Below the pieces are notes generated by a model. That model saw only the letters and a program-made list of their open reading frames with translations. It did no database searches and was not told the DNA's origin. This document shows, one piece after another, positions 1-7,574 of a stretch of 64,000 nt of DNA. Origin of the DNA: Bifidobacterium catenulatum PV20-2 (GTDB lineage: Bacteria > Actinomycetota > Actinomycetes > Actinomycetales > Bifidobacteriaceae); assembly GCF_000800455.1 (NCBI RefSeq), contig NZ_CP007456.1, positions 1,736,001 to 1,800,000 of the forward strand. Reading direction: 5' to 3'. Each line of letters begins with the position of its first letter. Positions within the stretch are counted from its first letter, which is position 1. The translations under genes and the position numbers were made by a program.

Positions 1-856
1 TGTTGCCGGACGCCACGATCTGCCGGGCGCCCATCCATGCGATGAGCAGCATGGACACGTACACGCACAGCATCATGAGCGGATTGTTGAAGCTCATAAT
101 GCGTTCGGCTTTGGTGAAGTCCTTGAAAATGCGCTGCGAAATGCGGTTGAACTTTTCGGTTTCGTGGCTTTCGCGATTATAGGACTTGACCACGCGGATT
201 CCCTGCAGGTTCTCGTCGACCACGTTGTTGAGCTTGTCGTACGTGCGGAACACACGCTCGAACACCGGGTGCACCAGCACCACCAGGCCACACAAGCCGA
301 TGGCGAGCACCGGAATGCAGACGAGGAACACCAAAGAGATGGATGGGCTGATGCGGAAGGAGAAGATCCACGCCACAATCACCATGATCGGAGCGCGCAC
401 GCCCATGCGGATGATCATCGAATACGCGTTCTGCAGGTTGGTCACATCGGTGGTCAGTCGTGTGATGATCGAACCGGTGGAGAAACGGTCGATATTGGTG
501 AAGCTGTAGCCTTGTACCTTCTCGAACTGGTCGTGACGCAGATTCTTCGCGAATCCGGCACCTGCGATAGCCGAGAATTTTCCAGCCAAAAATCCGGATG
601 TCAGCGAAACTACCGAGCAAATCAGCAGAATCAAGCCGAATTTCAAAATCGCCGGCATGCTGCCACCGCTGATGCCCTCATCAATCAGCGATGCCATGAC
701 GGTCGGAATGAGTATTTCCAGCACGCTTTCCACGGCTACGAATGCCGGGGAAAGCAGACTGACTTTTTTGTATTCGCGTAGGGATTTGCCTAGTGTGCGA
801 ATGACATGCTGCTTTGGTTTCGGCGTTGCGGACGTCGTTACGTTTGCCGTTGCCAC
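1..856 (-). CDS. ABC exporter half-transporter, ATPase/permease (partial)
   Basis: This is the N-terminal membrane domain of an ABC exporter read leftwards and cut by the window edge, so the ATPase domain is not visible. The reading frame is open from 856 to base 1. It shows the usual exporter TM layout: a helix around LLSPAFVAVESVLEILIPTV, a second with GLILLICSVV, then the cytoplasmic segment TRLTTDVTNLQ, which is the conserved TRLTxD motif of ABC transmembrane domains, followed by further hydrophobic helices. A GTG start at 856 is preceded by AAGGAAAGGAC at good spacing; an ATG at 877 is an alternative. It lies 39 bases downstream of a MarR regulator on the same strand. Bifidobacteria commonly carry MarR-ABC-ABC drug exporter operons, so a second half-transporter is expected beyond the window. 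Confidence 0.85.
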   Translation of the reverse strand, partial: MATANVTTSATPKPKQHVIRTLGKSLREYKKVSLLSPAFVAVESVLEILIPTVMASLIDEGISGGSMPAILKFGLILLICSVVSLTSGFLAGKFSAIAGAGFAKNLRHDQFEKVQGYSFTNIDRFSTGSIITRLTTDVTNLQNAYSMIIRMGVRAPIMVIVAWIFSFRISPSISLVFLVCIPVLAIGLCGLVVLVHPVFERVFRTYDKLNNVVDENLQGIRVVKSYNRESHETEKFNRISQRIFKDFTKAERIMSFNNPLMMLCVYVSMLLIAWMGARQIVASGN

Positions 857-895
857 TACTTGTCCTTTCCTTCTCATACTTACTTATGACGTGTG

Positions 896-1648
896 CTACC
901 TGCGATTGCGCGCGATCGCCATTTCCTGCGATATCCGCAGTACGTGCGAGACGTACTCATCACGAGCATCGCGATTATTCGGAGCAGGGTCATCGCACGT
1001 TTTTTGCGGAACCTGCGATTCTTGCGGAACCTGCGATTTGCTTGCGTCTTGTTCCCGTATTTCCAAACTTGGGTATCGGCTTTCATCTCCGATCAAACCT
1101 GTTTTCACCAGATTCGTCTGCATGACGTCAAGCACGTGCATGAATTGGCGGATCTGATCGTCTTCAAGACCTTCCAGCAGGATTCGTTCCATGCTTTTCG
1201 CATTGTCGTGCAAGACTTCGGCGATATGCCTCGACTTGTCCGTCAACACGATTTTTTTCAGTCGTGCGTCGCGTTTCACCGGTTCGCGCGCGATCAGGCC
1301 TTTCTGCTCCATCAGCCCCAGCACCCGGCATGATGTAGATCGAGTCACGCCGAAGCGTTGCTCGATGTCTTGAGGAAAGATTTCCTCGTTGTCATGCCAT
1401 GCTAGATACACGATGATGTCAACGTTGCCGTTGCTGACGTCTTCCGCCGCTTCAGGGCGGGTGACGCGCAAATACCGGTTGACCACGTTGTGCAACGAGT
1501 GAATGGCCACGCTGGGGGGCTTTGCCAGGCCGCTTTCCCAGACTTCGAAGAGTCGCGAGCCAGTCGGTTCCTTGTATTGTTCGTCTGTCACTTCTGTCAC
1601 AGCATACACAGTAAACCGTTGCATATACGACTGTTGCACATGCAACAA
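896..1648 (-). CDS. MarR-family transcriptional regulator with long C-terminal tail
   Basis: This is a winged-helix regulator of the MarR type, expected to repress the ABC exporter just downstream and itself. The central part has the MarR HTH: an SxxDIEQRFGVTRSTSCRVL recognition region, then a wing with LIAREPVKRDARLKKIVLT, the conserved D-x-R-x-K-x(2)-LT signature. The last ~60 residues are a hydrophilic tail with a tandem QVPQES/QVPQKT repeat that is not part of a normal MarR protein of 140-170 residues. The start is uncertain: an ATG at 1648 overlaps a strong inverted repeat, and internal starts (ATG near 1624, GTG codons near 1591) would give a protein closer to family length. No clear Shine-Dalgarno decides it. 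Confidence 0.85.
   Translation of the reverse strand: MLHVQQSYMQRFTVYAVTEVTDEQYKEPTGSRLFEVWESGLAKPPSVAIHSLHNVVNRYLRVTRPEAAEDVSNGNVDIIVYLAWHDNEEIFPQDIEQRFGVTRSTSCRVLGLMEQKGLIAREPVKRDARLKKIVLTDKSRHIAEVLHDNAKSMERILLEGLEDDQIRQFMHVLDVMQTNLVKTGLIGDESRYPSLEIREQDASKSQVPQESQVPQKTCDDPAPNNRDARDEYVSHVLRISQEMAIARNRR
1632..1647. promoter_or_regulatory. Probable MarR operator
   Basis: TGTTGCA-CA-TGCAACA is a perfect 7-base inverted repeat with a 2-base centre, placed at the 5' end of the MarR gene. A related half site (GTTGCATATACGAC) lies directly to the left. Position and symmetry fit autoregulation by a dimeric MarR protein; this is inferred. Confidence 0.55.
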
Positions 1649-1729
1649 TCAGCGTGTCGCATGTATCCTTTTGCCTTGAAAATCGCCATAAAGTAACAGC
1701 CCCAGAGCAACGTTCCAACAACGCAAAGA

Positions 1730-1779
1730 CCGAGGAATCAGGTTCGTACCGGTTCAGAGCAACGAACCAGATTCCTCGG
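1730..1779 (-). terminator. Hairpin terminator after GH3 gene
   Basis: CCGAGGAATC-A-GGTTCG pairs with CGAACC-A-GATTCCTCGG around a loop of about 16 bases. The hairpin lies 25 bases after the stop of the GH3 gene read leftwards, and the minus-strand tail is GTCTTTG, moderately U-rich. Confidence 0.6.
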
Positions 1780-1803
1780 CCTTAAGCCTTGAATCCTGCG
1801 AAA

Positions 1804-4050
1804 CTACTTGGTGAGTTCAGCGTATTCGGCAAGCATGTATTCGAAGATCCGCTTGCCATCGGCACCCAGTAGCACCGACATGCTGTTGATCGGCATGGAG
1901 TCGAGGAACAGACGGGTCATGTCATTGTCGGGCATGATCGGCATGAGGCCGGCTTCACCTTCGGCACGCAGCTTCTCGAGCACCTTGGAGCCGAGCGGAT
2001 CCTTGCGCCATTCCATGAAGTTGGACCATTCGGTGAGCGGCTGGACCTTACCGTCGCCATCGAGCTCTACTACCGCGGAACCGGCGATGTCACGGCTGGA
2101 CGTGCCGACTTCGATGACGTATTCGCCGCTCTCCACATGCCAGTCGTTAAACTTCTCAGACCAGTAGGCGAAGGCGCGACCGTCGAGCTCGAAGGAGACT
2201 TCGGCGGATTCGCCGGCCTTGAGGAACACCTTCTTGAAGCCCTTGAGCTCGTGCTTCGGGCGGGCCACGTCGGCTTTGCCAGGAGCCACGTACACCTGCA
2301 CGGTTTCGGCGGCGTCAACGTTCGAGATGTTCTTGACCACTGCGCTGACGGACGCGGTGCAGGCACCAGTCTTGACGACCTTCACGTCGCTCACTTCGAA
2401 CGTGGCATAGCTCAAGCCGAAGCCGAACGGGTAGTCGACGGCCTTGTTGTAGGTGTCGTAGTAGCGGTAGCCCACAAACACGCCTTCGCCATAATCGACA
2501 TGCCCCTCTTCACCCGGCCAGTTGATGGTGCTCGGATCGTCGTTGATGTCGAAGGGAATGGTCTGCGCAAGCTTGCCGGACGGGCTCACCTTGCCGAACA
2601 GCACGTCGGCGAGCGCCGGACCTCCGGACTGGCCGAGCAGCCAGGATTCGAGGATGCCCTTGGCGTTCTTGGCCCATGGTGCCACGGTGACGACGGAGCC
2701 GTTGGAGAGCACGACCACAACGTTCTTGTTTTCGGCTGCGACGGCTTCGAGCAGTGCGATCTGCTTGGCCGGCATGTCGAGGGTCTCACGGTCGAAGCCT
2801 TCGGATTCAGCCTCTTCAGGGAGCCCTAGGAACATGAGCACCACGTCGGCACCCTTGGCAGCGTCGACGGCTTCGACTTCGAGTGCCGGATCGGCCGGTT
2901 CGAGGTCGAGGGTGAAGCCTGGGGCGAACTTGGCATCCACGCCGCGCTCGGTGAGAGTGTCGAGGAAGCTGGTCATCTTGGTTGGGGTGATATGCGAGGA
3001 GCCTCCGCCCTGGTAGCGCGGGGTACGTGCGAATTCGCCGATGACGGTGACCTTGGCATCGCCAGCAACTGGCAGAATGGCGTCATCGTTCTTGAGGAGC
3101 ACCATGGATTCGACGGCGGCCTGATGTGCGACTTCGTCGTGAGCTTCGATGTCGAAACGATAGTTTTCGACGCTCATGGCTGCGCGAGTCTTATTGACCA
3201 AGTCGATCATGCCTTGTGCCATGCGGTCGAGCTGTGCCGGCTGGATTCGGCCGTCCCGTGCGGCATAGACGATCTGGTCGTCGGTGTAGCTTGGCGGCAT
3301 TTCGAGGTTGAGGCCCGCGTTGAGGGAGGCCACGCGGTCATGGTCGGCACCCCAGTCACTCATGACGATGCCCTGGAAGCCCCATTCGTCGCGCAGCACG
3401 TCGGTGAGCAGCCAGTGATCCTGGGCGGCATGCACGCCGTTGATGCAGTTGTATGCGCACATGATGGTCCACGGCTGGGCTTCCTTGACGATGTGTTCGA
3501 ATGCCGGGAAGTAGATTTCGCGCAGCGCACGCTGGGAGATGTTGGCGCTGATGCGCAGACGGTCGGTCTCCTGGTTGTTGGCGGCGAAATGCTTGAGCGA
3601 AGTGCCCACGCCCTTGGACTGCACGCCTGCGACAATGCCAATGGCCTCATGGCCCGCCAGATACGGGTCTTCGGACCAGTATTCGAAGCAGCGGCCACCA
3701 AGCGGGTTGCGCTTGATGTTTACGCCGGGACCGAGGATTACGGCAACCTTCTCCTGAATGCATTCTTCGGCCATGGCTTCGCCGACCTGGTGGATGAGTT
3801 CCGGGTGCCACGAGCTGGACAGGCCCGCGGCCGGCGGAAAGCAGGTGGCAGGCACGGAGTTGTTCAGATCAACTTCGCCGGTGGTGGCCGAGTTGGACTT
3901 GCGCAGGCCGTGGGGTCCGTCGGTGATCATATAGCCGGGAATGCCCTTGGCTTCAACGCCCTGCAGATGCCAAGCGTCGCCGCCGGAAGTCAGGGATGCC
4001 TTCTCTTCAAGCGTCAGGTCATTGACGGAAGGATAGGTTTTTTCGCTCAT
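1804..4050 (-). CDS. GH3 beta-glucosidase
   Basis: This is a 748-residue family 3 glycoside hydrolase, expected to release beta-linked glucose from oligosaccharides or plant glucosides in the cytoplasm; no signal peptide is seen. The N-terminal TIM-barrel has MITDGPHGLR and ends with GIVMSDWGADHDR, where D232 is the expected nucleophile. The second domain carries LPEEAESEGFDRET, the E-x-EG-x-DR region that supplies the acid/base in BglB-type enzymes. A C-terminal fibronectin type III-like domain covers roughly 580-690 (VQVYVAPGK, GFKKVFL). The start has a good AAAGAGGAAC Shine-Dalgarno. It is divergent from a TetR gene, with three similar operator-like sites in the shared promoter region. Substrate linkage cannot be read from sequence. 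Confidence 0.93.
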   Translation of the reverse strand: MSEKTYPSVNDLTLEEKASLTSGGDAWHLQGVEAKGIPGYMITDGPHGLRKSNSATTGEVDLNNSVPATCFPPAAGLSSSWHPELIHQVGEAMAEECIQEKVAVILGPGVNIKRNPLGGRCFEYWSEDPYLAGHEAIGIVAGVQSKGVGTSLKHFAANNQETDRLRISANISQRALREIYFPAFEHIVKEAQPWTIMCAYNCINGVHAAQDHWLLTDVLRDEWGFQGIVMSDWGADHDRVASLNAGLNLEMPPSYTDDQIVYAARDGRIQPAQLDRMAQGMIDLVNKTRAAMSVENYRFDIEAHDEVAHQAAVESMVLLKNDDAILPVAGDAKVTVIGEFARTPRYQGGGSSHITPTKMTSFLDTLTERGVDAKFAPGFTLDLEPADPALEVEAVDAAKGADVVLMFLGLPEEAESEGFDRETLDMPAKQIALLEAVAAENKNVVVVLSNGSVVTVAPWAKNAKGILESWLLGQSGGPALADVLFGKVSPSGKLAQTIPFDINDDPSTINWPGEEGHVDYGEGVFVGYRYYDTYNKAVDYPFGFGLSYATFEVSDVKVVKTGACTASVSAVVKNISNVDAAETVQVYVAPGKADVARPKHELKGFKKVFLKAGESAEVSFELDGRAFAYWSEKFNDWHVESGEYVIEVGTSSRDIAGSAVVELDGDGKVQPLTEWSNFMEWRKDPLGSKVLEKLRAEGEAGLMPIMPDNDMTRLFLDSMPINSMSVLLGADGKRIFEYMLAEYAELTK

Positions 4051-4086
4051 GCGTTCCTCTTTCGCATCGTTCTTTTGAGTTCGTAT

Positions 4087-4206
4087 CGGTTAACCGGCTT
4101 GTGGAATCTCAACCCCGAAATCTTTACTAACCGGTCGGTAGGTACTTTATCAAAACAAACATCACAACACGCCAATCATCCTTGAAAAATCAGTTAACCG
4201 ACCGTA
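4087..4206. promoter_or_regulatory. Divergent promoter region with three TetR-like operator sites
   Basis: Three related elements lie between the GH3 and TetR genes: the 10-base palindrome CGGTTAACCG (4087-4096), CTAACCGGTCGGTAG (4128-4142) and GTTAACCGACCGTAA (4193-4207). The last two share the octamer ACCGACCG in opposite orientation. The arrangement suggests that the adjacent TetR controls both directions. The assignment is inferred. Confidence 0.5.
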
Positions 4207-4304
4207 AAGTAACTGCAGTATCTACAACTTGAGAGAAATGACGATTCATAAGCATTGCAGTGCACATGAATCGCCATTCATGGAAGGCAAGAGAGGGAAT
4301 CATC

Positions 4305-4883
4305 ATGGCCAACGAAGAAGTCGACCGAAGAGCAGAGATTCTCAATGCGGCCGTCGAACTGTTTGGAATGCTCGGCTATTACGGCACTTCCCTACAGAAA
4401 ATCGCCGACCGCGTAGGACTCACCAAGGCCGGCGTACTGCATTATGTCGGCAGTAAGGAAGGACTGCTCACAGCCGCGCTGGACGAAGTCTACGATTCCG
4501 AAACGGAAGACATTCTTACCGACATAGTGCGTGAGCCACGACCGCTGATCGCTGACATGTGGCGCAAAATCGTGGCTGTGAACGCACGCAGACCGCTTCA
4601 GGTGCACATGTTTTCCACATTAAGCGCTGAAGCGATCGACCCGAACCATCCTGCGCACGGGTATTTCGCCAAACGCGAGCTACGTAATGCCGATACGGCA
4701 CTCAACATTCGTTGGCGAGTGCCCGAAGGCGTTGATACGCGTCGGCTGCTTAATGCGGGATTCGCCATGATGGACGGCGTGCAGCTGCGTTGGCTGCGCA
4801 CGCCCGGCCAGGATCTGAACGCCATGTGGGCGGAATGCGAAGACGCCCTGTTCCCCCTGCCTATGTGGGAGGGCTACCGCTAA
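4305..4883 (+). CDS. TetR-family regulator of the GH3/glycerate kinase module
   Basis: This is a 192-residue TetR repressor. The N-terminal HTH reads RRAEILNAAVELFGMLGYYG followed by TSLQKIADRVGLTKAGVLHY, the classic TetR pattern. The C-terminal ligand and dimer domain ends with MDGVQLRWLRTP...LFPLPMWEGYR. This ending is shared with the TetR proteins at 20395 and 34086 and so marks a paralogous family in this window. The ATG at 4305 is preferred over 4260 because AGAGGGA precedes it at normal spacing. It is divergent from the GH3 gene and 55 bases upstream of a glycerate kinase, so it probably represses both until a glycoside or sugar acid ligand binds. The ligand is unknown. Confidence 0.9.
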   Translation: MANEEVDRRAEILNAAVELFGMLGYYGTSLQKIADRVGLTKAGVLHYVGSKEGLLTAALDEVYDSETEDILTDIVREPRPLIADMWRKIVAVNARRPLQVHMFSTLSAEAIDPNHPAHGYFAKRELRNADTALNIRWRVPEGVDTRRLLNAGFAMMDGVQLRWLRTPGQDLNAMWAECEDALFPLPMWEGYR

Positions 4884-4938
4884 GCCTCTGCCCCGGCACT
4901 GCATTAATGTATGGATGCAGACGTAAAAGGAGGAATGC

Positions 4939-6141
4939 ATGCGGATTTTGCTGGCACCGGACTCGTTCAAGGAGGCCGCTTCGGCTGAAGCAATCGCACA
5001 GGCGATGGCTCGCGGCATTAAGCGCGGCAATCCGCAGGCGGAATGCCGGCTCATGCCTCTTTCCGATGGTGGCGAAGGATTGACACAAGCCTTGGTTCAC
5101 GCCACCGCCGGCACGTTGCACAGTGTTGAGACAGTTGATGCGATCGGCCGCCCGATTACCGCTCAGTTTGGCTTTCTTGGCAATAATCATGCTTCTTGCA
5201 TTCTCCACACCGCCGTGATCGAGTTAGCTTCGGCAAGCGGACTTGAACGGGTCTCCCACACCGACCGCAATGCGTTGGCTGCTTCCACGTTCGGCACCGG
5301 CTTGCTGATTCGCGCTGCGATTGACGCTGGCGCGGATTGTATTGTGCTTGGTTTGGGCGGTAGCGCCACTACGGACGGTGGCACGGGATTGGCTCGCGCG
5401 CTTGGATTTCGTTTTCTTGATACTGCAGGTCATGATATTCCGCTTGGCGGCGGTTCTCTTGTTGATTTGGCGAGAATTGACGATTCGGAAGTTCCCGATT
5501 TCGTAAAAGCTGTTCCGATTGTTCTCGCCTGCGATGTCACCAATCCTTTGACCGGACCGGAAGGCGCCGCGCATGTGTTCGCTCCGCAAAAAGGCGCGAA
5601 CGCAGCACAGATCGAACTCCTCGATCAAGGACTTGCGAATCTCGCACACGCAATCACGCAATATAGCGGCCGCGATATCGAGCACACTCCCGGATCGGGC
5701 GCCGCGGGCGGTACCGGCGGCGGGATGCTCGGCCTGTTCAATACAACAGTGCGGCCGGGCATCGAACTTGTACTCGATCTTGCGCATGGTCGAGAAGCAT
5801 GTGCATGGGCAGACGTCATCATCACCGGCGAAGGTTCCATCGACAGTCAGACACCGTACGGCAAAGTGCCGAGTGGCATTGCGAAACTGGCGCAATCGCA
5901 AGGAAAACCGACTATTGCCATCGGAGGAACGGTAACCCGCGATCTGCACACCATCGAAGCACTCAACGAAGCCGGCATCGTCGCGACGTTCGGCATTGCG
6001 CCCGGACCGGCGGATCTTGCGACGTTGATCGCCAACACGGAACGCAATGTCGAGATTACGTGTGCCGCAATCGCCGGCACACTGCGCGTTGCTTCGGCTA
6101 CTGCAGTAACTGCAGCTACTCCACCTTGCGAATCAGCATGA
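4939..6141 (+). CDS. Glycerate kinase (GarK/GlxK family)
   Basis: This is a 400-residue glycerate kinase, expected to phosphorylate D-glycerate with ATP to 2- or 3-phosphoglycerate. Family signatures are LLAPDSFKEAASAEAIAQAM at the N-terminus, LSDGGEGLTQAL around 40, LGLGGSATTDGGTG around 137, LTGPEGAAHVFAPQKGA, and GSGAAGGTGGGMLG near 255. The start is fixed by AAAAGGAGG five bases upstream. It follows the TetR gene on the same strand and probably forms an operon with it. Its last 26 bases overlap the end of the convergent MFS gene, so the extreme C-terminus after about residue 390 may not be conserved. A kinase for glycerate in a glycoside locus suggests sugar-acid or glycerate-glycoside use, but that is inference. 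Confidence 0.92.
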   Translation: MRILLAPDSFKEAASAEAIAQAMARGIKRGNPQAECRLMPLSDGGEGLTQALVHATAGTLHSVETVDAIGRPITAQFGFLGNNHASCILHTAVIELASASGLERVSHTDRNALAASTFGTGLLIRAAIDAGADCIVLGLGGSATTDGGTGLARALGFRFLDTAGHDIPLGGGSLVDLARIDDSEVPDFVKAVPIVLACDVTNPLTGPEGAAHVFAPQKGANAAQIELLDQGLANLAHAITQYSGRDIEHTPGSGAAGGTGGGMLGLFNTTVRPGIELVLDLAHGREACAWADVIITGEGSIDSQTPYGKVPSGIAKLAQSQGKPTIAIGGTVTRDLHTIEALNEAGIVATFGIAPGPADLATLIANTERNVEITCAAIAGTLRVASATAVTAATPPCESA

Positions 6142-7420
6142 TAAACACCGCGCCCAGTAGCACCGCAACCACAGCGATCGGGAACAAAACCGCATAACCG
6201 CCAGTGGCAAGCACAATCGCGCCAACAACCACAGGGGCAAGCACCTGGCCAACGGTATTGGCGAGGTTCAGAATGCCCAAATCCTTGCCGGCTTCCCCTT
6301 GATTCGGCAGCACATCGACGTTCAACGCCTGATCGACAGCAATATAAATGCCATAGCCGGCACCGCCAATACCCGCGAATAGCATCATGCCCAAAGCATT
6401 CGGCATGAACCACGGAATAGCCACGCCAATCGCAATAATCACCGAACCAACCGCCACAATAATCTTGCGACGCTGCAAACGATCCGACAACGGACCAGAC
6501 ACCATAGACGTAACGATCAGCACAATCATGGAAATCACCGACATGGTGGAAATCGTCGCCGCGGAATCCTTCACGCTCAAACCGCAATATTTCTGCAGAA
6601 TATACAGCTGATATCCGGAAATCATGTTCCAACCCAAAATAAGCAACAGTCTGCCCATCAATGCCAGATAGAAATCGCGGCAATTCCTAGTAGGCGGAAT
6701 GAACGAACGCAGCAACCGCTTGACATCAAGCTTTGCCGTAGTTCCGAAAGACGTTGTAGAAGCCGAAGAACGTTCGCGCGGCCAAATCAGCACGGTCACA
6801 ATGCCGGTGACTGCGAACAGTGCCACACCGATTGTAAATCCGGCGCCCATGTTTTCGATGAATTTCGACCCAAGGAACGTTCCGGCCGACGATCCGACGA
6901 TCTGCGCGCCACCATAGAATGCGGAGAACGTACCGCGCACGTTTTCCGGAATACGGTCGGACAACACCGCTACGGCCGGCGCGATCATCATATTGACGCC
7001 GACCTGCACAATGCACCATCCGGCCACAATACCTACCAATTGCGCACTAGAGAATGCGAGTACATAGCCTGCAGCAGTAATGAAGCCGCCCGCCACAATC
7101 CATGGGGTACGCTTGCCGAAACGCGAGCGCGTAATGTCACTGAGCGCGCCGAAAATCACGTTGGCGAACAGTGCGAATACGCAGCCTATGGAATTCATGG
7201 TGCCGAGAATCACTTCCGGCACGCCTATGTTCAGTTCAGTGAATTGTTGCGGCAATAACACGGCTGATCCGGAGGTGCCTGCGACCATCCAAATCAGCGA
7301 GAAAAGCACGAAGCCGACGCCAAATCGCCATTTTTCGGCGGACGTCAGTTTGCGACCGCTGTCAGGTGCTATATCGCTCAATATTGCGGCGCTTGGCTCG
7401 TTTGATGCGTTTTCCGTCAT
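6116..7420 (-). CDS. MFS transporter, probable glycoside/oligosaccharide carrier
   Basis: This is a 434-residue, 12-helix Major Facilitator Superfamily protein. Between helices 2 and 3 it has GALSDITRSRFGKRTPWIVAG, the motif-A-like loop typical of sugar and GPH-like carriers, and a matching loop GPLSDRLQRRKI occurs between helices 8 and 9. It is close in layout to the MFS protein at 26143. The start at 7420 has AAAGGGGGA upstream. It is read in the same direction as the GH78 gene upstream (154-base gap), so import of the rhamnoside substrate or of the released aglycone or sugar is plausible. It overlaps the glycerate kinase gene tail to tail. The substrate is not readable. Confidence 0.88.
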   Translation of the reverse strand: MTENASNEPSAAILSDIAPDSGRKLTSAEKWRFGVGFVLFSLIWMVAGTSGSAVLLPQQFTELNIGVPEVILGTMNSIGCVFALFANVIFGALSDITRSRFGKRTPWIVAGGFITAAGYVLAFSSAQLVGIVAGWCIVQVGVNMMIAPAVAVLSDRIPENVRGTFSAFYGGAQIVGSSAGTFLGSKFIENMGAGFTIGVALFAVTGIVTVLIWPRERSSASTTSFGTTAKLDVKRLLRSFIPPTRNCRDFYLALMGRLLLILGWNMISGYQLYILQKYCGLSVKDSAATISTMSVISMIVLIVTSMVSGPLSDRLQRRKIIVAVGSVIIAIGVAIPWFMPNALGMMLFAGIGGAGYGIYIAVDQALNVDVLPNQGEAGKDLGILNLANTVGQVLAPVVVGAIVLATGGYAVLFPIAVVAVLLGAVFIMLIRKVE

Positions 7421-7473
7421 AATTCCCCCTTTGGAAGCATGTTTCTACATCTCCATTTGTGTTGAGAATGATG

Positions 7474-7486
7474 TTGAAATTTTCAA
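7474..7486. promoter_or_regulatory. Palindrome upstream of MFS gene
   Basis: TTGAAA-T-TTTCAA is a perfect inverted repeat about 55 bases upstream of the MFS start. Similar TGAAAT-containing elements occur before the GH78 gene and before the second MFS gene, so it may be an operator for the local LacI regulator. The link is weak. Confidence 0.35.
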
Positions 7487-7514
7487 TTATGAAATTAGTT
7501 TTCAGATGATTACG

Positions 7515-7552
7515 ATCCTGCCGAAGCCATAGCGTTTTTATTTCGGCAGGAT
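7515..7552 (-). terminator. Hairpin after GH78 gene
   Basis: ATCCTGCCGAA and TTCGGCAGGAT form an 11-base-pair stem around a 16-base loop, 22 bases beyond the GH78 stop. No U-run follows on the minus strand, so termination is likely but not certain. Confidence 0.5.
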
Positions 7553-7574
7553 TTGCGCATTGTGATTATTTCGA

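Noticed and set aside
2992..4185. 397-codon plus-strand frame opposite the GH3 gene
   Set aside because: Antisense shadow; the GH3 catalytic motifs are on the other strand.
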